From assembly GCF_900103365.1 (NCBI RefSeq), contig NZ_LT629703.1:372001-436000 (forward strand): a DNA stretch of 64,000 nucleotides. The letters run 5' to 3'. The DNA is from Afipia sp. GAS231 (GTDB lineage: Bacteria; Pseudomonadota; Alphaproteobacteria; Rhizobiales; Xanthobacteraceae). A model generated the notes under the pieces. The model did not search any database. It saw only the letters and a program-made list of their open reading frames with translations, and was not told the origin of the DNA. Positions 47,063 through 55,446 of this stretch are shown piece by piece (the stretch's first letter is position 1; each line of letters begins with the position of its first letter). Both the position numbers and the translations under genes were made by a program.

Positions 47063-47219
47063 CGTCATTGCAAGGAGCCACCGGGTCCGGCCTTCGGCCG
47101 GCCCGATGATAAACTCCGCGACGAAGCAATCCATTCTTTCTTTGCGTGGCAAGATGGATTGCTTCGCGGAGCCTGTCATCGGGCCGGCCGGAGGCCGGAC
47201 CCGTTGGCTCGCAATGACG
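47063..47219. repeat. Intergenic palindromic repeat B2 (nested)
   Basis: The outer arms CGTCATTGCAAGGAGCCA and TTGGCTCGCAATGACG pair imperfectly. Inside, GGGTCCGGCCTTCGGCCGGC and GAAGCAATCCA have matching arms on the right half. It shares its ends and the GAAGCAATCCA core with B1 at 42606 but carries an extra 70 bp of GC-rich palindrome. It lies in the gap between the reductase and DUF169 genes. Confidence 0.85.
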
Positions 47220-47242
47220 GTTTAGGCCTCGGTTCGCAACGG

Positions 47243-48028
47243 CTACTTCTTCGCGTAGGACACGCCCATGCCGGCGCGCACGTCGGCCTGAATACCATAG
47301 GGTGCGATCGGATAGCGCAGGCCGTTTTTGGCAAGCTGCTTCATGCCAATAATGGCCTTGTTGAGATGCGAAGGCGACAGCGCCATCAGCATCTCCTCAT
47401 CAGGCACGCCGCCGTAGCGGCGCTCGGCAAAACACGGCAGCGACAGCGAGGGCTCGCCGGTCTTCAGTGCCCTGCCCCATGAATCGGCGCAAGCGGTCTC
47501 GCCGACCACGCCCCATTCGAACTTCTTGTAGCCGGTATATTGCAGTCCGTTGATCAGGATGATCATCTGGCCGGGCGTGGCGTAGACGAGGCAGATATCC
47601 GGCGGATCGAGCCGGCCGCTGGTGAGCGGGCTCACCGCCATCGCCTGATACCGGCCGTACGGCACGACATCGAGCGCTTCCTGGCGCTTGCGCGCGTCCT
47701 CGGCGGTACCATGCCAGACGCCGACGTAATTTTCACCGGCGAGCCATTTGTCGTCCTGCGGCGCCAGACCGATCACGGCGCGGCACTGCGCGCCGACCAG
47801 ATCCTCGCCGGTGATGCCGACGGTCCAGCCGAGCCGCGAGGCCATGCTGACGATCTGATCGGTGGTGTGCACCGCCGACGGTCGCCGGATTTTCGGGATC
47901 GCCGTCATTTCGTCTGTCGTGGCGAACATCTTGATGCCGATCACGGTCGTCTTCAGCCGCAGCAGGCTGTTGAGATCGGCTACCATGGCGGCCAGATCCA
48001 GCGCTTCCGGCGGCGATTGCTGTTGCAT
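47243..48028 (-). CDS. DUF169 family protein
   Basis: 261 residues from ATG 48028, which has GGGAGCC 6 nt upstream. The DUF169 (ArCR) family is indicated by LRLKTTVIGIKMF, QCRAVIGL, DICLVYATPGQMIILINGL, and CADSWGRALKTGEPSLSLPCFAERRYG. Cysteines in ACADSWG and SLPCFAERR are conserved. The family has no settled function; some members are near metal or formate genes. Longer in-frame upstream codons run into the YdcF gene and are rejected. Confidence 0.8.
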   Translation of the reverse strand: MQQQSPPEALDLAAMVADLNSLLRLKTTVIGIKMFATTDEMTAIPKIRRPSAVHTTDQIVSMASRLGWTVGITGEDLVGAQCRAVIGLAPQDDKWLAGENYVGVWHGTAEDARKRQEALDVVPYGRYQAMAVSPLTSGRLDPPDICLVYATPGQMIILINGLQYTGYKKFEWGVVGETACADSWGRALKTGEPSLSLPCFAERRYGGVPDEEMLMALSPSHLNKAIIGMKQLAKNGLRYPIAPYGIQADVRAGMGVSYAKK

Positions 48029-48084
48029 GGCGTAGGCTCCCAAATCGGCGCTGAACGCGCGCTTGTCGCGGTTATACAGTGCTT

Positions 48085-48888
48085 TTAGTTCGGGACCGGC
48101 CCGGGAAGCAACTCGTCGATCTTGCCGGTGGCCCGGTAGGCGATCAGCCCCATCCATTCCCGCATTCCGGTATCGCTTCGCCACAATCCCTCGAGCGCCA
48201 GGTTCGAAAACGTGAACAGGCCGTCACGCCCGGCGACGCGCCAGTCGACCGGATAGGCCTCGACCGGAAATCCGGCCTTGCGAAACAGCCCGACCGATCG
48301 CGGCATGTGGTACGCCGACGTCACCAGCAGCCATCGCTCGCCGGGCTTGGGGGCAACCAGTGCTTTCGAGAACTCGGCATTTTCCAGCGTGTTGCGCGAA
48401 CGCCGTTCCATGATCAGCCGCGATTTGGCGATGCCGAGACCTTCGAACACTTCGCCGGCAAAATCAGCTTCCCTGGCATCGTTCGAAAGCAGATTTGCGC
48501 TGCCGCCCGAGAACACGACGCGTGCATTCGGATAGCGGTGCGCCAGCGCCGCGGCGGCAATGATGCGATCCGGCGCGCTGCGCACCACCGGCGTGCCGTG
48601 CGCGGCGGAAATATCCGCCTCGATCGATGCGCCGAGCACGATGATGCCGTCAGGCGCGCCGCGCGCCGGATCCCACCGCGGAAAGCGCGATTCCAGGGAA
48701 TAGAGCAGCAGGTTGCCAAGCGGCGACAGCCCGCAGACCACGAGCAGCAACACCGCCGTCACGACAAGCTTGCGGCCGAGCGACGCAAAGCGCGTCAGCA
48801 GCAGAATGGCGCCGACCAAGCCGAGGCCGATCAGGAAATTGGTCGGCATCAGTATGAAGCCGATGGTCTTGGAGAGTACAAAAAACAA
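48085..48888 (-). CDS. YdcF family (DUF218) membrane protein
   Basis: 267 residues. Two N-terminal membrane helices are followed by a DUF218 domain (about 80-245): DGIIVLGASIEADIS, HRYPNARVVFSGGSANLL, ESRSRNTLEN-like RRSRNTLENAEFSKAL and LVTSAYHMPRSVGLFRKAG. The family includes ElyC and SanA, linked to envelope integrity. It is upstream of the DUF169 gene on the same strand. Confidence 0.9.
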   Translation of the reverse strand: MFFVLSKTIGFILMPTNFLIGLGLVGAILLLTRFASLGRKLVVTAVLLLVVCGLSPLGNLLLYSLESRFPRWDPARGAPDGIIVLGASIEADISAAHGTPVVRSAPDRIIAAAALAHRYPNARVVFSGGSANLLSNDAREADFAGEVFEGLGIAKSRLIMERRSRNTLENAEFSKALVAPKPGERWLLVTSAYHMPRSVGLFRKAGFPVEAYPVDWRVAGRDGLFTFSNLALEGLWRSDTGMREWMGLIAYRATGKIDELLPGPVPN

Positions 48889-48954
48889 GGGAAGCCTCTG
48901 GCATTGTCTGGTACAGCGTCATACGACGTCATCGCCGCAACCTAAAGCCTTCTC

Positions 48955-49896
48955 ATGACACATCATCACCTGCATTCCAGTCCCGAAACCTGCCACTGGG
49001 GTTTTTTCGAAGCGAAATTGAAGCCGGTGTTGACCATCGCCAGCGGCGATGAGGTGACGGTCGATACCGTGAGCGGCGGCCCGGACGTGGTGCCGGACCG
49101 CGGCAAATTCCACGTTCCGCCGGAGCTTGCCGATATTCACGCCCGCAATGAGCGGATGGTGCCGGGCCATATCCTGACCGGCCCGATTGCGGTCGAGGGC
49201 GCCGCGCCCGGCGACGTGCTGGAAGTCGATATTCTCGACGTCCAGCTGCGGCAGGACTGGGGCTACAATTTGATCCGCCCGCTGGCCGGCACCCTGCCCG
49301 ACGACTTTCACGAGACGCGGCTGCTCAACATTCCGCTCGACCGCGAGCGGATGGTCGGCCGCATGCCGTGGGGGCTCGATCTGCCGCTGGCGCCGTTTTT
49401 TGGCGTGATGGGCGTATCGCCGCCACCGGCCTGGGGCCGCATCACCTCGCTGATCCCGCGCGCGATGGGCGGCAATCTCGACAACAAGGAGCTCGGCGCC
49501 GGCGCCAAACTGTATTTGCCGGTGTTCGTGCCGGGCGCGCTGTTTTCCTGCGGCGACGGTCATGGCGTGCAGGGCGATGGCGAAGTCTGCGTCACCGCGA
49601 TCGAAACCGCCCTCCAGGGCCGCTTCCGCCTGACGCTGCGCAAGGATCTGCGGCTGGACTATCCCCGCGCCGAGACGTCAACGCATTACATGACGATGGC
49701 CATGGATCCCGATCTCGACCAATGCGTGGTGCGCGCGCTGCGCGACATGATCGTGCTGCTCGGCGAAAAGCGCAATCTGTCGCGGGAGGACGCCTACACG
49801 CTCTGCAGCTTAGCTGCCGACTTGCGCGTGACGCAAACCGTCAACGGCTCCAAGGGCATTCACTGCATGATCGCGAAGACAGTCGTGCACGGATAG
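48955..49896 (+). CDS. Acetamidase/formamidase family protein
   Basis: 313 residues of the FmdA/AmdA family. It shows SGDEVTVDTVSGGPDVVP, GHILTGPIAVEGAAPGDVLEVDI, and ALFSCGDGHGVQGDGEVCVTAIE, the zinc-binding region typical of formamidases. It hydrolyses short amides to acid plus ammonia. It is 72 nt upstream of the acyl-CoA synthetase in the same direction. Confidence 0.9.
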   Translation: MTHHHLHSSPETCHWGFFEAKLKPVLTIASGDEVTVDTVSGGPDVVPDRGKFHVPPELADIHARNERMVPGHILTGPIAVEGAAPGDVLEVDILDVQLRQDWGYNLIRPLAGTLPDDFHETRLLNIPLDRERMVGRMPWGLDLPLAPFFGVMGVSPPPAWGRITSLIPRAMGGNLDNKELGAGAKLYLPVFVPGALFSCGDGHGVQGDGEVCVTAIETALQGRFRLTLRKDLRLDYPRAETSTHYMTMAMDPDLDQCVVRALRDMIVLLGEKRNLSREDAYTLCSLAADLRVTQTVNGSKGIHCMIAKTVVHG

Positions 49897-49968
49897 CACT
49901 CTTGTGCTGCCCGACCTGCCGTCGATACAATAAGCCGACCCAACGAACAAAAAATCCGGGGAAGAAAT

Positions 49969-51795
49969 ATGCTCAAGGACAGGCTGTCGCCGGCCGACGA
50001 GGCGGCGCGCGAGAAGGAGATGCGGGAGCAGCTTGCGACCTGCCCGCGTATTCTCGATCTGGTGGCGCGCGGAGCGCTCGCCGATCCCGATGCGGACGCC
50101 GTGGTCTATCTGCGCAGTCCGCTCGATCCCAGCCCTGTCGTCGTCTCCAACGATCACCTGATGGGCTGTATCAAGGCGGCCGAGACGTTCTTCCGCGCGC
50201 AAGGCATCGGCAAGGAGGACGCGGTTGCGATCCTGCTGCCGATTTGTCCCGCGGCGATTGCCGCGATCTGGGGTGCGGCGGCTTGCGGCATCGCCGAGCC
50301 GCTCAATCTGTTGTTCACGCGCGAGGCGATCATCGCCCAGCTCAATGCCGTCAAGGCCAAGCTGCTGCTGGCGCCGCCACCGGGCATGCCGGGCGGGCTC
50401 TATGAGAAGATCGAGGGCCTGCAACGCGACGTCCCTTCGCTGAAGCGGATCGTGATCGCCCCGCTCGACGGTACGATCGCGTTCGACGGCGAGGTGCTGA
50501 AGCCCGATCCGGCCTGGCGCAACGATTACGGTCAATCCACCGATACGTCGGAGGCCGATCGGGTGGCCGTGATGCTGCCGACCGGCGGCACCACCGGGCA
50601 TCCCAAGGTCGCGCGCCTGACCAACCGGGCGATGGTCGCCTCTTCGGTTTCGTCGCGGATGGCGCTGGACTATCGCAAGGGTGACCGTGGCATGATTTCG
50701 CTGCCGCTGTTCCATGTCGGTGGTCTGTTTGTCGGCGCCGGTGCCGCCCTGTCGGCCGGTACCACCATCGTCATTCCCGGCCCGGCCGGCGCGCGCGATC
50801 CGGCACTGGTCACCAACTTCTGGCGCATCATCGAGAAATATCGCCTGACCCATGCCGGCAACGTGCCGACCACGCTCGGCGCGCTGGCCGATATTCCGGT
50901 GGGCGATTGCGACATTTCGAGCCTGCGCGTGACGCCGACCGGCGCCTCGATCTGCCCGCCGGAAATCGAGCGGCGCTATCTGGCGACCTGGGGCGGCCCC
51001 TGCGTGCAGCAGGTCTACGGCATGACCGAGTTGTCCGGCGCCATCACACACGACTTCGCCGGCTTAAAACCGCGGCCGGAAAGCGTCGGCACCAAAAACC
51101 CGCTGGTCGAACTCGCGATCCTCGCCGGCAACCAGATGCATACCGGACCGTGGCCCTCGCCGGTCGGTGAACTGCTGACGCGGGGACCGCAGGTGTTTCC
51201 GGGTTACGTCGACAGCAAGCAGACCGAAGACGCCTTTCATCAGGGCTGGCTGCGCACCGGCGACATCTGCCGGATCGACGCCGACGGCTTCGTCTACATC
51301 ATGGGTCGCGCCAAGGACGTCATCATCCGCGGCGGACACAATATCGATCCGCGCGCGATCGAGGACGCCGCCCTCGGATTCCCCGGCGTCGCGCTTGCCG
51401 CCGCCGTTGGACGGCCAGATGCCTATGCCGGCGAGGTGCCGATGCTGTTCGTCTCGACGCAGCCCGGTGTCCACGTCGATCCGCAGGCGCTTTCCGCCTT
51501 CGTGCTGGAGAAGATTCTGGAGCCGCCGGCGCGGCCACGCGCGGTGTCGGTGATTGCGGAAATGCCGGTCACCCCGATCGGCAAGATCTTCAAGCCGAAA
51601 CTGCGCGAGATCGCAGCCGGCGAAGCCGCCCGTGAACTGCTGGCGGCGGAAGGCCTTGGGAAAGACGTCAGTGTCGAGGCGATCACCGATCCCTCGCGCG
51701 GGCTGTTCCTGCGCATCAAGGCGCCACCGGACAAGGCGGTCGCCGCGCAACGGCTGCTGCAAAAGTTTCCGGTCAAGATCGAGCTGGAGGCATAG
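49969..51795 (+). CDS. Acyl-CoA synthetase (AMP-forming)
   Basis: 608 residues of the ANL superfamily. The P-loop-like motif is VMLPTGGTTGHPKVARLTN; the A5-type motif is GPCVQQVYGMTELSGA; GWLRTGDICRIDADGFVYIMGRAKDVIIRGGHNIDP and PVTPIGKIFKPKLRE (with the catalytic Lys) complete the C-terminal domain. GGGGAAG lies upstream of the ATG. A fatty- or aryl-acid substrate is likely. The C-terminal 75 residues beyond the conserved core are an extension of unknown role. Confidence 0.93.
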   Translation: MLKDRLSPADEAAREKEMREQLATCPRILDLVARGALADPDADAVVYLRSPLDPSPVVVSNDHLMGCIKAAETFFRAQGIGKEDAVAILLPICPAAIAAIWGAAACGIAEPLNLLFTREAIIAQLNAVKAKLLLAPPPGMPGGLYEKIEGLQRDVPSLKRIVIAPLDGTIAFDGEVLKPDPAWRNDYGQSTDTSEADRVAVMLPTGGTTGHPKVARLTNRAMVASSVSSRMALDYRKGDRGMISLPLFHVGGLFVGAGAALSAGTTIVIPGPAGARDPALVTNFWRIIEKYRLTHAGNVPTTLGALADIPVGDCDISSLRVTPTGASICPPEIERRYLATWGGPCVQQVYGMTELSGAITHDFAGLKPRPESVGTKNPLVELAILAGNQMHTGPWPSPVGELLTRGPQVFPGYVDSKQTEDAFHQGWLRTGDICRIDADGFVYIMGRAKDVIIRGGHNIDPRAIEDAALGFPGVALAAAVGRPDAYAGEVPMLFVSTQPGVHVDPQALSAFVLEKILEPPARPRAVSVIAEMPVTPIGKIFKPKLREIAAGEAARELLAAEGLGKDVSVEAITDPSRGLFLRIKAPPDKAVAAQRLLQKFPVKIELEA

Positions 51796-51854
51796 CGTTT
51801 TCAAGCGAAGTGGAGACCGGTTCGCGTAAAGAAAACGCGTCAAAAAGTTCGTTC

Positions 51855-52202
51855 TCATAGCGCCGAATGCAGCGCGAGCTTGGCGTGAAATGACACGCTG
51901 GTCTTGCCGACCAGCGCAGTTCCTTCCACTTCGGCGCCGTCACCGGTGTAACCACCGCTAAAGCCGCAGGTGACTTCGCGTCCGCCAAACAGCGGCCGCA
52001 CGCCAACGGATTTGGTGTGCTCGTTGGTGGTCAGTTCGCCGCGCCACTTGCCGCGATCGGCGGTGTAGGTGCCGGTGTAATAAAAATGCGAGTCGCCGCC
52101 GGCGATCTTGCCGTCGATCAAGACAAGAATGCCGGAGGCATGGCCATGCCCGCCGTCCCTCATGTCGATCTGAATTGAATAGAGACCGTTCGTAACCGTC
52201 AT
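51855..52202 (-). CDS. GrlR-like regulatory protein
   Basis: 115 residues from ATG 52202 (GGGGAAGG upstream). The pattern NGLYSIQIDMRDGGHGHASG, then VLIDGKIAGGDSHFYYTGTY and LFGGREVTCGFSGG is that of the GrlR family, a lipocalin-like fold first seen in a type III secretion regulator and widespread in rhizobia as short proteins. No type III genes are near, so a partner is unknown. Confidence 0.75.
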   Translation of the reverse strand: MTVTNGLYSIQIDMRDGGHGHASGILVLIDGKIAGGDSHFYYTGTYTADRGKWRGELTTNEHTKSVGVRPLFGGREVTCGFSGGYTGDGAEVEGTALVGKTSVSFHAKLALHSAL

Positions 52203-52402
52203 CGCGCGCCTTCCCCGAGGCATCATCGTCATTGCAAACGACGCGAGGCAATCGGGAAATAGAGCCTTGGCTGCAGCGTTTCGCCGCGTGCCGCATGGGC
52301 CTGCCCTGCAGGCGCCTGCCCGGCCCACGCCGGCGCCATTCGATCTCCCATTGGATTAATTATGTTTTTCCAATGCGATAGAAAGAAAATGACTTGCCGA
52401 TT

Positions 52403-52431
52403 GACTCGCCCGGCCATAACTTAATAGAGTC
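52403..52431. promoter_or_regulatory. Two GANTC (CcrM) sites upstream of the 66-residue gene
   Basis: GACTC (52403-52407) and GAGTC (52427-52431) lie 24 bp apart, 45-75 nt before the ATG. GANTC is the target of the cell-cycle methylase CcrM, and methylated GANTC in promoters is read by GcrA; a GcrA-family gene lies just downstream. Two in 30 bp is more than expected by chance in GC-rich DNA. Confidence 0.5.
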
Positions 52432-52476
52432 TAAATAGATACTTTTCAGTACACCGATTAAAAGTTAGCGTTCCCT

Positions 52477-52677
52477 ATGGCTACGGAAAAAGCCGAAACC
52501 GACCGCGTTCCAGTCACCTTGGCGCTCTCGACCATCACCTATCTCGAAAAACTGGTGAGACAGGGCACCCACGGTACCAGCGTTCCCGGCGTCGCGAAGA
52601 CCCTGATCGAGGAAGGCATTCGGCTCGCCATCAAGGACGGGCTGCTTGCGATCCGCGACAACGGCAGGCCTTCCTGA
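52477..52677 (+). CDS. Small hypothetical protein, ribbon-helix-helix-like
   Basis: 66 residues: a polar start, then VPVTLALSTITYLEKLVRQG and VAKTLIEEGIRLAIKDGLL, a strand-helix-helix pattern reminiscent of ribbon-helix-helix regulators. No family is certain. It is 47 nt upstream of the GcrA-like gene in the same direction and could be co-transcribed. Confidence 0.65.
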   Translation: MATEKAETDRVPVTLALSTITYLEKLVRQGTHGTSVPGVAKTLIEEGIRLAIKDGLLAIRDNGRPS

Positions 52678-52724
52678 CGGGAGCATTGGAAAGCGGCGGT
52701 TCAACGCAATTTGGAACCGCCAAC

Positions 52725-53189
52725 ATGTTTGCCATTGGACCTACCTGGACCACCGAACGCGTCGAACTCCTGAAAAGCCATTTTGAAGCCGGCCTCTCCT
52801 GCCGCGAGATCGCGGTCCATATCGGCGTCAGCCGCAACGCCGTGATCGGCAAACTCTCCCGTCTCGGCCTGACGCGCGGCGAGTTCATCACCGAACCGCG
52901 CCCGGCCAAGAAGGAGCGCGCCGGCAAATCGGTTCCGCGGCTGCAGTTTCAGATGCTGCGAAGGGTCTGGGAGAACGGCGAACCCGTCCTCGCCGCCCCT
53001 GTTGTCAGCGAGCATCGCTGCTCGTTGTTCGAACTCTCCGAGCAACGCTGCCGCTGGCCTATCAGCACGCCCGGCGCCGACGATTTCTGCTTCTGCGGCA
53101 ACACGCCGCTCGAGGGGGCACCCTATTGCCCAGGGCACACCCGCCTCGCCTACCGTCCCGGCTCACGCCAACGCGTCGCGCGGGGGTAG
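52725..53189 (+). CDS. GcrA-family cell cycle regulator (paralog-like)
   Basis: 154 residues. The N-terminal GcrA domain is seen in TWTTERVELLKSHFEAGLSCREIAVHIGVSRNAVIGKLSRLGLTR; the C-terminal Cys-rich part (SEHRCSLFELSEQRCRWPIS, FCFCGNTPLEG, APYCPGHTRLAYRP) is likewise family-like. GcrA binds methylated GANTC promoters with sigma-70. The helix differs from housekeeping GcrA (IAVHIGVSRN rather than IAxxLGGVTRN), so this may be a second copy with divergent targets. Confidence 0.85.
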   Translation: MFAIGPTWTTERVELLKSHFEAGLSCREIAVHIGVSRNAVIGKLSRLGLTRGEFITEPRPAKKERAGKSVPRLQFQMLRRVWENGEPVLAAPVVSEHRCSLFELSEQRCRWPISTPGADDFCFCGNTPLEGAPYCPGHTRLAYRPGSRQRVARG

Positions 53190-53208
53190 CGCGCGTGCGG
53201 CTGGTACT

Positions 53209-54177
53209 TTAGCCCAGCCGCCAGCCCACTTCCTCAGCAAAGCTCTGATAAAACTCCGGCGTATAAGCCTTCTCCGGCGTCTGACGCACGCGCTCGTCGA
53301 GCCTGTGGGCGTCGTCGCCGACCAGGATACGCCATCGCCCGGCCTTGACGCCGTCGAGGATGATCTTGGCCGCGGCCGCCGCCGTGGTCGGCGCCTCGTC
53401 GCGGAAACTGCGGGCGCGATCCAGCGCGATCTTCTGGATGTCATCGTCCGACATCGCTGATGTGTCGACGCCCATGCCCTTGATCCGCAGGCGTGCCGCC
53501 TGGATCTCGTTCGGGCTCAATTGATCGGACTCGGTGCCGGCAATGATCTTGCGCGAATTGGCAACGATCGAGGTTCCGATATGGCCGGGCATCACCACCG
53601 AGCACTTGATATGCGGGGCGTTGAGCCTGAGATCGTTCATCAGCGCTTCGGTAAATCCCTTCACCGCGAATTTCGCGGAGGCGTAGGCGGTGTGCGACAC
53701 GCCGGGGCCGACGGAGGCCCAGAAGCCGTTGACGCTTGAGGTGTTGACGATGTGGCCCTCGTCAGCCTTCAGCATCAGCGGCAGAAAGGTGCGGACGCCG
53801 AGATAGACCCCGCCCCAGCAGATGTTGAAGGTGCGTTCCCACTGCTCGCGGGTGTTGGTGAACAGGCTGCCGCCGCCGCCGATGCCGGCATTGTTGAACA
53901 GCAGATGGATCTTGTCGGTTGCCTGCTGCTCGATCAGTTCGTCACGAAACCGCTGGAGATGGGCTTCGATCGAGACATCGGCGACATGGGTGGTGACGCG
54001 CAGCCCCTGCGGCAGCTTTTCCTCCTCGCACAGCCGCTTGGTCTCGGCCATCGCCTCCATGGAGACGTCGCACATCGCGACGTTGCAGCCCTCGGCGACA
54101 AGCTGGCGCGCCAGCTCCCGGCCCATGCCCGTGCCGCCTCCGGTGATCACCGCGAATTTTCCGGCAAAATCCTTCAT
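53209..54177 (-). CDS. Short-chain dehydrogenase/reductase
   Basis: 322 residues from ATG 54177 (GGAAA upstream). The cofactor loop is FAVITGGGTGMGRELARQL, followed by LLFNNAGIGGGGS and the catalytic SHTAYASAKFAVKGFTEAL (Ser, Tyr, Lys). The aspartate after the second strand (MCDVS) favours NAD. The last 60 residues are an extension. It converges on the GcrA gene. The substrate is unknown. Confidence 0.9.
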   Translation of the reverse strand: MKDFAGKFAVITGGGTGMGRELARQLVAEGCNVAMCDVSMEAMAETKRLCEEEKLPQGLRVTTHVADVSIEAHLQRFRDELIEQQATDKIHLLFNNAGIGGGGSLFTNTREQWERTFNICWGGVYLGVRTFLPLMLKADEGHIVNTSSVNGFWASVGPGVSHTAYASAKFAVKGFTEALMNDLRLNAPHIKCSVVMPGHIGTSIVANSRKIIAGTESDQLSPNEIQAARLRIKGMGVDTSAMSDDDIQKIALDRARSFRDEAPTTAAAAAKIILDGVKAGRWRILVGDDAHRLDERVRQTPEKAYTPEFYQSFAEEVGWRLG

Positions 54178-54334
54178 GGAGTTTCCTGACAATTTTCTTG
54201 AGATTTTTGGGGAGCCGCGAGCGGCGCAAGCGTCCCGCGGCCCCATTCCCGGAGCGGGAACCTCGGCAATCTACGATCGATCCTCAGGGAGTTCAACGCG
54301 GCCAAGGATTGAACAGGGATTGGCCCCGAACCCG

Positions 54335-54359
54335 GGAACTTTCATCGCACGCCGTTGTT
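54335..54359 (+). promoter_or_regulatory. EcfG-type general stress promoter candidate
   Basis: GGAAC (54335-54339) and GTT (54357-54359) are separated by 17 bp, equivalent to the alphaproteobacterial sigma-EcfG pattern GGAAC-N16-(C)GTT, with T in place of the C. It lies 60-85 nt upstream of the 42-residue gene in the right orientation. Confidence 0.55.
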
Positions 54360-54418
54360 TGAACCTAATCGTCGCGACAGAGACCTAACTGACAGAGCAC
54401 TTTTTCCAGGAGGTTGGA

Positions 54419-54547
54419 ATGACCCACTGGCATGACTCGATGGTCGATCAACCCGAGACCGCCGGCCCGGCCTATGCCGCCGGCTGGACCATCAGCGGAC
54501 TGGCAGTACTCGGCGTCATCCTCGGCATCTGGGTTCTCGGAATCTAG
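54419..54547 (+). CDS. Small single-pass membrane protein (42 residues)
   Basis: A short gene with an excellent ribosome site (AGGAGG, 6 nt before ATG). It encodes a polar start MTHWHDSMVDQPETAGPAYA followed by a single 19-residue hydrophobic helix (ISGLAVLGVILGIWVLGI at the end), so a membrane microprotein with a short cytoplasmic or periplasmic head is likely. An EcfG-type promoter is upstream. No family was recognised. It is too short for standard gene callers at many cut-offs. Confidence 0.7.
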   Translation: MTHWHDSMVDQPETAGPAYAAGWTISGLAVLGVILGIWVLGI

Positions 54548-54557
54548 GCCTCGTCGG

Positions 54558-54920
54558 CTATTGCTGGCGAATGTTGATGTTTGCGTTGACCGTAGGACCG
54601 CCCTTGAACGCGAACGTTGGCATTTTGCCGTCTGACGGGCCGCACTGGTATGTCATGGAGTACCAGGTGACGGGACCAGGCATCGCGTCCTCCAATAGCC
54701 GACCCGGATGACTTTCGCTTTCGATCACCTGGTACGGGCCGCCGCACGTTGCCGCCGCCTTCTGAAAGCAGGCGTCCGATGATTGGCTACATTTTTCCCT
54801 GTTGACTACAACTCCCGAAGGTGACGCGAATGAGTTGCCGGTGGTTACGTCGCAAGCGGATAGGTTGACCGCCGCTGCGCTCATAACAGCGCACCGGACT
54901 CCGAGCCCCAATTTTCGCAT
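54558..54920 (-). CDS. Putative lipoprotein, hypothetical
   Basis: 120 residues from ATG 54920 with GGGGGAAA upstream. The N-terminal signal ends in a lipobox-like LSAC (MRKLGLGVRCAVMSAAAVNLSAC). The mature part has four further cysteines (CSQSSDACFQKAAATCGGPY, YQCGPSDG), probably disulfide-linked in the periplasm. No family was recognised. It converges on the 42-residue gene. Confidence 0.65.
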   Translation of the reverse strand: MRKLGLGVRCAVMSAAAVNLSACDVTTGNSFASPSGVVVNREKCSQSSDACFQKAAATCGGPYQVIESESHPGRLLEDAMPGPVTWYSMTYQCGPSDGKMPTFAFKGGPTVNANINIRQQ

Positions 54921-55064
54921 TTGAATATTTCCCCCAGCAGCAAATTGGCCGCAATCGGGGGTCGAGAGCAAGCGCCAGAGTCCGCAGACTCCCTCGGCGC
55001 TTCACGCCACTGAGAACCGGGCGTGACGGGGCCGCAGTCATGTGTCCAGCATCCGGCGCACGAC

Positions 55065-55378
55065 CTATTCCTCCGCTTGCACCTGCTTTCCACTCGACAG
55101 ACCCAGCCCTTCGAGCTCCATCCTGATCGCAGCCTGCTGCGTGGTGAGGCTTCCGGCATCGGCCGCGCGACAAGGTTTTCGGCAAGCCCTGCGGCGACTG
55201 TGCGTAGCGCGTGCAGGCCGGCAGGTTGTCCGAGACGACGGCCTTCCCCAGCGTCAGCAGCTTCTGGTGCAGGTCGAGAGCGCGCGGACGTGGTTGCCGG
55301 CCTTGACGGCGTCCCAGAAAATAAAGTTGCGCTTCGGGGGTAAGCAGGGCTTGCCGACCTGATTGACGGTTGCGTAGT
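55065..55378 (-). pseudogene. Remnant of a dihydrodipicolinate synthase (DapA) family gene
   Basis: Reading the minus strand, VGKPCLPPKRNFIFWDAVKA continues as NHVRA, then a two-base insertion shifts the frame to LDLHQKLLTLGKAVVSDNLP, and further shifts are needed to reach RPMPEAS and TTQQAAIRMELEGLGL before the stop at 55067. This order matches the C-terminal third of DapA-family aldolases. At least three frameshifts and the lack of the N-terminal barrel mark it as dead. The exact left limit of similarity is uncertain. Confidence 0.6.
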
Positions 55379-55446
55379 CTCCGACCCGCTCTCACTGGTT
55401 GAGGGACAGGCCGCAATTGAGTTGCCTTACAGGAAGGAATGGTTGC

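Noticed and set aside
52227..52270. Possible third copy of repeat family B (CGTCATTGCAAACGACGCGAG)
   Set aside because: Only a left-arm-like stretch is present and no complementary right arm was found nearby; too weak to list as a repeat.
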